A DNA stretch of 64,000 nucleotides. Source: an uncultured Bacteroidales bacterium. Its GTDB lineage: Bacteria > Bacteroidota > Bacteroidia > Bacteroidales > UBA932. The stretch is taken from the NCBI GenBank assembly GCA_945948555.1, contig CAMFBM010000011.1, positions 1 through 64,000 on the forward strand, given 5' to 3'. Every line of letters begins with the position of its first letter. Position 1 is the stretch's first letter. The notes under the pieces are model-generated. The model was not told the DNA's origin, searched no databases, and saw nothing but the letters and a program-made list of their open reading frames with translations. Shown in pieces: positions 57,016-64,000 of the stretch. Both the position numbers and the translations under genes were made by a program.

Positions 57016-60000
57016 TCAGAAACTTATGTTAAGACTGAGAGTAAACGAACGGCTCTGGGGATAGACGGCCCCCGGAGTTTCCGGGTCAATCCCGGAATAG
57101 TTCGAGAAGATCAGCAGGTTGTTCATCAGGAAACTGACATTCATCCCGCTCATCTTCATTGCCTTTGTCCATCTGTCCGGCAGTGAGTATGTCAGGGAGA
57201 TTGAACTGATTTTCAGGTAGGACACATTCTCCAGATATGCGCTTCTTGTAACGGTGTCCGAGTAAGGCCTGGTTCTGTTGAGGTAGTTTCCGTTCCTGTC
57301 GGTAATCCTGTTGCCGTAGGCATCCACCAGCCGTGGATATCCGTCAGTGACAGGATTTGCCTCCGTCCATCTGTGTGTGACATCCCGGTTGACATTCAGA
57401 TGATTGACGTAAAGGTCGTTCCTGTTGCACATAACAGGCTCGCTGACACTTCCGTTCAGGGTGGAGTACGAAACAGGACAGGTTATGTCGTTGATAATCT
57501 TCGCCCCGGCCGAGAAATTTCCCACAATGTTGAGTGACAGCCTCCTGTAGGAGAAGGTGGTTGTGAATCCTCCTGTCCAGGGAGCATTTGAAGTGCCTGC
57601 ATAGAAGAGGTAATTCTGGTATTTCTGGTAGTCGGTGATGTCAGTAATGACAATGTCCGGCCTCAGTTCAAAATTGTACACTCCGGTTTCCCTGTCAATT
57701 CCTGTCAGCTTGCCCGTGAAGATTTTCCCAAGAGGGTATCCCACATAGTAATCCCCGAGAATGCTTCCTGTCGGAGATTCATATTTCGTGAGGATATTGT
57801 TGTTGTAGGCGGCATTGGCCATTATTTTCCAGGAAAAGTCCTTGACCCTGACCAGAGTTGCGCCAAGACTTAATTCTATTCCCCGGTTAAGCTGCTCGGA
57901 GGTGTTGTAGCTCTGTGTGCTGAAACCTGTGGTCTTAGGAACCCTCACGAAGGTGACAAGATCGATGTTTTTGTTCTGGTAGTAGGAAACCTCTCCCGTG
58001 ATTCTGTCTTTGAGGAAGCCGAAGTTCAAGCCGACATTGAGGGTCCTGTTCTTTTCCCATCTCAGATTCGGATTCGGGGGATTGTTGATGTAGCCCATCC
58101 TGTAGAAATCATCGTCCGTGGTCCTGAAGTTGGATGCGTAATTCATTATCAGAACAGGATATACGGTCTTGTTTACTCCTCCCGTGTAACCGAAACCGGC
58201 CTTGAGACTCAAGGTGCTGAGTATGTGGGAGATCGGTTTCATCCATTTCTCGTCGTCAATGTTCCAGGAACCGCTCACGGACCAGTTCACGTTGAACTGC
58301 TGGTCGCTTCCGAAATTGTTCGAGCCGTCGCTGCGGACCGTTCCGCTGAAATAATACCTGCCGAGCAGACCGTAGGTGGCCGTACCATAGAATGATGCGA
58401 AGGCGTCTTCGATTATGCTCTGTCCCGTGCAGCCGTCAAGTGTGCTGCCGAAGCTCTGCAGTTTGTCGTAGTCGATGGTGGTCCCGTTCTGTGATGTGAA
58501 CAGAGGGGTTGAGTGGTTGCCGGTAACTGAATCGTAACCATATCTTTTCGAGAATATGCTCTTTGAGTACGAGCTGCGGATTTCCGTTCCTGCAATCACG
58601 TTCAGGTTGTGTATGTCCTTGAAGGTCCTGGCGAAATTCAGCTGACCGCGCAGCAGGTAGGAGGTGTTGCTGCCGGAGTTCTGCGTAATGGAACCATAGG
58701 TACGTTTTGAAGTCATCTCGTTTATTTCGAACGGTCTGTCCGTCCACGCGGCATAGGTGTTCTTTCCATTGATGTTTTCAGACAGGTCCGAGTTGTGTGA
58801 GAATGAAGCCAGACCGTTGAAGGTAAGTCCCTTCGTGATGAAGATTGTGACATCTCCCTTGATGTTGGCGGATGCAGCTGTCGCTTTGCTGGAAGTCTCG
58901 TTTATTTCCCTCATAATGTTGAATCCGTTCTCCGGAAGTGGAGAGGAGATGGAACCGTTGGCGTTGGCAAGGGAGAAGTAGGTCTCGTCCGCACGGTAGC
59001 TTCCGTCATCGTTGTAGAGGGATTCATATGGGTTTGCGAAATATGCATATTTGAACATATTCACATTGTTGGAAGGGGCGAGGGACTTGTTGTAGCTGAA
59101 ATCGGTCTGCACTCCGAATCTGATCCATCTTGCCGGCCGGGAATCGATTTTTGCGTTGAGGTTGTACGAAGTGGCGCTGGTGTTGATTACCAGACCGTTG
59201 TTGTAGTTGAATCCTCCGGAAACATAGTAGGTCAGTTTGTCCGAGCCTCCGGAAACCGAAAGGTAATGTGAAGTGGAAACCGTGTTCCTGAAGAGCACGT
59301 CGAACCAGTCCGTCGTGTTTCTGCCCAGAGATTCAATGAGCTCATCCTGCTCCTGCTTTCCCAGACCTGCGTATTTGCCGTAGCCGGAACGGATCTGTCC
59401 CACGATACCCACAACAGGGTAATGTGCGCTTCCTCCTTTCAGTGTAGCCGCATAGCCGTCAGCTGCAAATTCGTCCCACAGTTCCTGCTCCCAGGCGAGT
59501 TTTTCCGACGAGTTCATCAGGTTGGCATCCCTTGAGGGCTTTGTCTGTACGGTTACGGAACCCATATAGCTTACATCTGTCTTGCCTGCTTTTCCGCGTT
59601 TTGTGGTCACGACAATGACCCCGCTCGCTGCCTGGGAACCGTAGATGGCTGCTGCCGCGGCATCTTTGAGGACGGTGATTGATTCGATGTCATTCGGATT
59701 GATGTTCCCGATTCCGGTTGCAAAGATGTTGTCAAAGTCACCGGACTTCAATTGGCTTCTGTTCACACTCGGGGCGGAAAAGTTTTTCTGCATCGGGACT
59801 CCGTCAATCACCCAGAGCGGTTCCGCATTGCCGGTTATGGTGTTGGTCCCCCTGATTCTGACCTTGGCCACGGCTCCCGGCCTTCCGGAAGTCATCTGAA
59901 CGTTGACTCCGGCGAGTTTTCCCTGAAGCAGTTGGTCCATATTCTTGAGAGGGTTGTCTTTCAGGTCTTCTCCTGAAATTATTGCCACCGCTCCGGTGCT

Positions 60001-60366
60001 CTTGCGGATTTCAACATTGGAATAGCCTGTGACAACCACGTGGTCGATGGTCTGTGCTTCTTCCTCAAGCACTATGTCATACCTTGCCTTTGTCACCTTT
60101 ATTTCGAGGGATTTGAAACCGATGAAACTGAATCTGAGGGTCTGCCCGACGGCGGCATTGATGGAGTATTCTCCTTCAACTCCCGTGCTCACACCCGTCA
60201 TAGTTCCCTCAATGATGACGGACACTCCCGCGAGGGGTTCGCCTGCCGCATCGGTGACGGTTCCTGACACCTTGATTTCATCCTGTTGTCCGGAGAGCCC
60301 GGCAAGGGCCGTCAACGGGAGCAGCAGAAGTGCGGTCGCAATTATGGTGTTCAATAGTTTCATCAT
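57016..60366 (-). CDS. SusC/RagA family TonB-linked outer membrane protein
   Basis: VSGTVTDAAGEPLAGVSVIIEGT; plug LWVIDGVPMQK...VLKDAAAAAIYGSQAASGVIVVTTKRGK; start probably MMKLLNT at 60366. Confidence 0.97.
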   Translation of the reverse strand: MMKLLNTIIATALLLLPLTALAGLSGQQDEIKVSGTVTDAAGEPLAGVSVIIEGTMTGVSTGVEGEYSINAAVGQTLRFSFIGFKSLEIKVTKARYDIVLEEEAQTIDHVVVTGYSNVEIRKSTGAVAIISGEDLKDNPLKNMDQLLQGKLAGVNVQMTSGRPGAVAKVRIRGTNTITGNAEPLWVIDGVPMQKNFSAPSVNRSQLKSGDFDNIFATGIGNINPNDIESITVLKDAAAAAIYGSQAASGVIVVTTKRGKAGKTDVSYMGSVTVQTKPSRDANLMNSSEKLAWEQELWDEFAADGYAATLKGGSAHYPVVGIVGQIRSGYGKYAGLGKQEQDELIESLGRNTTDWFDVLFRNTVSTSHYLSVSGGSDKLTYYVSGGFNYNNGLVINTSATSYNLNAKIDSRPARWIRFGVQTDFSYNKSLAPSNNVNMFKYAYFANPYESLYNDDGSYRADETYFSLANANGSISSPLPENGFNIMREINETSSKATAASANIKGDVTIFITKGLTFNGLASFSHNSDLSENINGKNTYAAWTDRPFEINEMTSKRTYGSITQNSGSNTSYLLRGQLNFARTFKDIHNLNVIAGTEIRSSYSKSIFSKRYGYDSVTGNHSTPLFTSQNGTTIDYDKLQSFGSTLDGCTGQSIIEDAFASFYGTATYGLLGRYYFSGTVRSDGSNNFGSDQQFNVNWSVSGSWNIDDEKWMKPISHILSTLSLKAGFGYTGGVNKTVYPVLIMNYASNFRTTDDDFYRMGYINNPPNPNLRWEKNRTLNVGLNFGFLKDRITGEVSYYQNKNIDLVTFVRVPKTTGFSTQSYNTSEQLNRGIELSLGATLVRVKDFSWKIMANAAYNNNILTKYESPTGSILGDYYVGYPLGKIFTGKLTGIDRETGVYNFELRPDIVITDITDYQKYQNYLFYAGTSNAPWTGGFTTTFSYRRLSLNIVGNFSAGAKIINDITCPVSYSTLNGSVSEPVMCNRNDLYVNHLNVNRDVTHRWTEANPVTDGYPRLVDAYGNRITDRNGNYLNRTRPYSDTVTRSAYLENVSYLKISSISLTYSLPDRWTKAMKMSGMNVSFLMNNLLIFSNYSGIDPETPGAVYPQSRSFTLSLNISF

Positions 60367-60376
60367 ACTCAATCTT

Positions 60377-62548
60377 TTATTTGTGACGGACAATGTCGAT
60401 GTCTTTTTGCGGCAGTCCGAGAAGATGTTCGGTGAAATAATATCTTATAAGGTTGTCGTGATATTTTACCGGCAGCCCGTGATCCGCTCCGGGAATAATC
60501 ATCATATCAAACCGTTTCCCGTTCCTTATGAGAGCATCTGCCAGCCTGAGGGTATTTGCCGGATGGACATTCTTGTCCATATCTCCCGTGACAAGAAGAA
60601 GTCTCCCCTTGAGATTTGCAGCCAGTTCCACGGTGGTGGGTATTTTACATTCATAACAACCTTTGTCCGGATTGTATTTCACTCCGTGGAAGGTTTCGCC
60701 CCACCATTGGGTGTAAATGTTGTTGTCGTGGTTTCCTGAAGATGCAACCCCGACCTTGTAGAAATCCGGTCTTGTGAGCATTGCCGCTGCAGCCATGAAT
60801 CCTCCTCCGGAGTGACCGTAGATTCCCACGCGGGTCGTGTCCGCATAGGGATACATCCTGGCTGTCTGGCAGATTGCCGCATAGTCGTCCTCAAGGGCGT
60901 AATCCCTGAGGTTTCCATATCCGAACGTGTAGAAGTCCCTGCCTCTGAGAGGGCTGCTTCCTCGGTACGAGAAGTTGACAACGACGAATCCAAGCTGTGC
61001 GAGAGACTGGTTCCCGTTGTCGTCCAGAGAGAAGGACTGCGGAACAAGGTCAGTCTGCGGTCCCGGATAGACATTGCTGATGATAGGGTACTTTTTCCCC
61101 GGCTCGATGTCGAACGGGGTGTAAACCACGCCGTAAAGTTCGGTAACGGAATCAGCTGCCATCACCTTCACGACCTCCGGTGCCTTCCATCCTTTCGCCT
61201 GAAGGGCGGAAACGTCGCAGGACGGCAGGTTGTAAAGCACCTTCCCGCTCGCTGAAACCACTTTGTGTCTTGGAGGCAGGTCCATTCGTGAATATGTGTC
61301 ATATATATATTTCCCTGACGGTGAGATTATTATGTCGTGGTTTCCGTTTCCCGGAGTAATAAGGGTGTTTCTGCCGGAGAACGTAGCCCTGTAGTAGAAC
61401 CTGTAATTCGGGTTGATTCCTTCTTCAAATCCATATCCTTCATATATGATGTTCCTTCCCGCCGTGTCGATTCTTTCTATGTGTCCGGCCACCATACCCT
61501 CAGGTGTCAGAGCCTTTTTGAGCCTGCCGTTCCCGTCGTACAGGTACCACCGTCCTTTCCCGCTACGTTCCGACCACCAGAGTATTTCCCTGCCCTCTTC
61601 AAGAAGGTGCCATCCGAAAAGCTGTTCGTTGAGATGTGGCGGACAAGGCTCGCTGATGAGTACGTCAGTCTTTCGGTCAAGGGCATTTATCCTGACAAGT
61701 TCAAGGGTGTCCCTTGTGCGGTTGATTCTCAACAGATAGGCGTAATTTTTCGCCGTAACATATTTACTGAAGCGGGGAAGCAGGAATGTCTGGTCCTTGC
61801 GTCCGGTGTCGATTCTGTACATTGCCGCGCTGTCGGCATCGGACAGGAATACTTCAAATCTGGTTACGGCCGTGTCTGAGGGCATAGGGAATTTGTAGGT
61901 GATTGTTTTAGGTCGGGGATCGGAAAGGCTGTTGATCAGTGACAATGTTCCGACAGACCTCTGGTCCTCCCTGACAGTCAAGAATTTGTGGGTGTCGCCT
62001 ATCCAGCAGCCCACTACGCTGCCCTCTCCTTTGGAGTCTTTGGAATTTCCTCCGGTGGCGAATGAACGGTAAGGTCCTCCGTCAGAGCTGAGCCTGATGC
62101 TGTCAATTATGCTCCGGTCAGTGGAATTGTAACGCAGAAGACATAGATTGTGGGAATGTGCCGTAATGGCAAAAAGACTGTCTGAAGTCCAACTTTTTTT
62201 CCAGTCGCGCCCGTGATTGAAGGTATTATTGCTGTTTTGAACACTGCAACCCCTTCCGGATAGTATGCTGTCAACATTTTCCCTGAGTTTCTGCCTCTCA
62301 CTGAATCTGGCGGATTTTCCGGTCTTTGTTTCTTTCAGGAAAAACTCACGCCCATCGGGAGTCTCATCTGAATAGCTGAAAAATTCCCCATCATTGCCGT
62401 ACCATTCGAACCACAGGTCCTGATTCCTGACAAGTCTGCCCAGGCTGTCGCTTGAGAATGATTCGGCCCGGTCCATATAGGATTGTCCAAACGCCGGAGA
62501 AACCGTTGCAATCACTGCAACTATAGAGATGATGAACTTTTTTTTCAT
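60377..62548 (-). CDS. S9 family peptidase (DPP IV-like prolyl oligopeptidase)
   Basis: GIYGHSGGGFMAAAAM nucleophile; DMDKNVHP; PGADHGLP; N-terminal propeller; signal peptide. Confidence 0.93.
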   Translation of the reverse strand: MKKKFIISIVAVIATVSPAFGQSYMDRAESFSSDSLGRLVRNQDLWFEWYGNDGEFFSYSDETPDGREFFLKETKTGKSARFSERQKLRENVDSILSGRGCSVQNSNNTFNHGRDWKKSWTSDSLFAITAHSHNLCLLRYNSTDRSIIDSIRLSSDGGPYRSFATGGNSKDSKGEGSVVGCWIGDTHKFLTVREDQRSVGTLSLINSLSDPRPKTITYKFPMPSDTAVTRFEVFLSDADSAAMYRIDTGRKDQTFLLPRFSKYVTAKNYAYLLRINRTRDTLELVRINALDRKTDVLISEPCPPHLNEQLFGWHLLEEGREILWWSERSGKGRWYLYDGNGRLKKALTPEGMVAGHIERIDTAGRNIIYEGYGFEEGINPNYRFYYRATFSGRNTLITPGNGNHDIIISPSGKYIYDTYSRMDLPPRHKVVSASGKVLYNLPSCDVSALQAKGWKAPEVVKVMAADSVTELYGVVYTPFDIEPGKKYPIISNVYPGPQTDLVPQSFSLDDNGNQSLAQLGFVVVNFSYRGSSPLRGRDFYTFGYGNLRDYALEDDYAAICQTARMYPYADTTRVGIYGHSGGGFMAAAAMLTRPDFYKVGVASSGNHDNNIYTQWWGETFHGVKYNPDKGCYECKIPTTVELAANLKGRLLLVTGDMDKNVHPANTLRLADALIRNGKRFDMMIIPGADHGLPVKYHDNLIRYYFTEHLLGLPQKDIDIVRHK

Positions 62549-62634
62549 ATACTACTAACCACAATATCAGCGCAAATATATTTATTTTTTCCAAATATCC
62601 GTATCTTCGCAGTCTGTAAATAAATCAACGGGAT

Positions 62635-63411
62635 ATGTACAAATTCGTTTCGTGGAATGTGAACGGCCTCAGGGCAGTGTGTACCAAAGGTTTCGAGGAG
62701 ATTTTCAATGAGCTGGACGCGGATTTCTTCTGCCTGCAGGAGACAAAGATGCAGGAAGGTCAGCTTGACCTGGAGTTTCCCGGATATCATTCTTACTGGA
62801 ATTATGCTCAGAAGAAAGGATATTCCGGGACGGCGGTTTACACGCGCCACGAACCTTTGTCAGTGAGTTACGGAATGGGAATCCCCGAGCACGACACCGA
62901 GGGACGTGTCATAACCCTTGAAATGCCGGAGTTCTATCTTGTCTGCGTCTATACCCCCAATTCCCAGGACGAACTCCGCCGTCTGGACTACAGGATGAAA
63001 TGGGAGGATGACTTCCGCTCCTATCTGACCTCTCTTGCATCGGAAACCGGGGCCGACGGCAAGACAAAGGGTGTTGTTGTCTGCGGAGACATGAATGTGG
63101 CCCATCAGGAAATAGACATCAAAAACCCCAATACCAACCGTCGCAATGCCGGCTTTACCGATGAGGAAAGGGACAAGTTCACACAACTCCTCTCGGCCGG
63201 ATTCATTGACACCTTCCGATATCTCCATCCCGACGCGAAGGACATATATTCCTGGTGGTCCTACCGTTTCCGTTCCCGCGAAAGGAACACCGGCTGGCGC
63301 ATAGATTATTTTGTTGTCTCAGAGAACCTCAGAGACAGGATCGGCTCCGCAGAAATCCTCACCGATGTTTTCGGTTCCGACCATTGCCCGGTTCTCCTGA
63401 CATTGGATTGA
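62635..63411 (+). CDS. xth: Exodeoxyribonuclease III
   Basis: MYKFVSWNVNGLRAV; DFFCLQETKMQ; GDMNVAHQEIDIKNPNTNRRNAGFTDEER; WRIDYFVVSENL; FGSDHCPV. Confidence 0.96.
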   Translation: MYKFVSWNVNGLRAVCTKGFEEIFNELDADFFCLQETKMQEGQLDLEFPGYHSYWNYAQKKGYSGTAVYTRHEPLSVSYGMGIPEHDTEGRVITLEMPEFYLVCVYTPNSQDELRRLDYRMKWEDDFRSYLTSLASETGADGKTKGVVVCGDMNVAHQEIDIKNPNTNRRNAGFTDEERDKFTQLLSAGFIDTFRYLHPDAKDIYSWWSYRFRSRERNTGWRIDYFVVSENLRDRIGSAEILTDVFGSDHCPVLLTLD

Positions 63412-63435
63412 TAAGTTAGTAAATATTAAATGTTT

Positions 63436-63876
63436 ATGAAAAAAAGTTTTGTGGTGGCTGCTATGGCAGCTTTTGTGATGGCATTGTCATCTTGCGGGAG
63501 CAAGGCTCCCGATATTAACGGAAGATGGGATGTGGTTTCAATCAACGGTCAGCCGACTGTATGTTACGAGATTGCACTTCCCGGTCTTGTCTTTGACACG
63601 GAGAATCAGAGGGTATATGGATACACAGGAGTAAACCGCTGCAACGGAAGCTTCACGATAGATGGCACTGAAATCAAGTTCGGTGAGGTTGCCACCACTA
63701 TGATGGCAAGTCAGATTGAGGCTATGGACCAGGAGAGAGGTTTTCTGGATGCCCTGGAAGCATCGGTAAAGGCTGTGGCTGTAAAGGACGGAGTGTCATT
63801 GCGCAATGACAAAGGCAAGGAAGTGCTCCATCTCGTGCCTTCCCTGAAGGCTGAGGACGCTCCGGACGAGAAATAG
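63436..63876 (+). CDS. META domain-containing lipoprotein
   Basis: Lipobox ALSSCGSK; INGRWDVVSINGQP; GYTGVNRCNGSFTIDGTEIKFGEVATTMMA. Confidence 0.88.
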   Translation: MKKSFVVAAMAAFVMALSSCGSKAPDINGRWDVVSINGQPTVCYEIALPGLVFDTENQRVYGYTGVNRCNGSFTIDGTEIKFGEVATTMMASQIEAMDQERGFLDALEASVKAVAVKDGVSLRNDKGKEVLHLVPSLKAEDAPDEK

Positions 63877-64000
63877 GGAAGTCCGTTCTTCCTTGTCTTT
63901 CAAGGGCATACCCTCAATGCTGACATCCACAAAGGAACATATGGATTAATCCACGGGATGGCAAGGATGTTATCCGTTACTTTTGTTTGAAGACAATTTA

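Overview
This 64 kb window is a chromosomal segment of a Bacteroidota (Bacteroidales-like) bacterium. I infer this from the SusC/SusD pair, TAnnTTTG-type promoter motifs and the overall protein types. Most of it is ordinary core content: tRNA-Ser, queD/queE, lgt, an AraC-regulated TolC-MFP-RND efflux operon, a PiT phosphate transporter, der, prs, engB, xseAB, a glycogen/alpha-glucan gene cluster (glgB, debranching enzyme, GT4 synthase, GH57, glgP), ribF, greA, HIT, rplM-rpsI-rpsB-tsf, a two-component system, pflBA, ssb, an M3 peptidase, a DUF362 ferredoxin, and a RagA/RagB-like (SusCD) locus with an S9 peptidase, a TPR/DUF5107 protein and an Asp-box sialidase-like protein. The most unusual part is 12.9-17.75 kb. 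It holds (i) a 180-bp MITE-like element with imperfect 13-bp terminal inverted repeats, flanked by 11-bp direct repeats, inserted exactly at the stop codon of the RND permease gene; (ii) a tandem array of 127-bp units with nested hairpins; (iii) beside it, a decayed REP-associated tyrosine transposase (RAYT/Y1) pseudogene, so that (ii) and (iii) look like a fossil REPtron; and (iv) an IS4-type transposase remnant missing from the ORF track. Other signals are a perfect 29-bp inverted repeat between divergent genes at 43.41-43.53 kb (possible invertible or regulatory element), two identical 27-nt terminator hairpins 5.4 kb apart, a structured leader upstream of rpsB, and several short-period coding repeats. 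I cannot claim a proven new system. All calls come from reading sequence and motifs without database searches.
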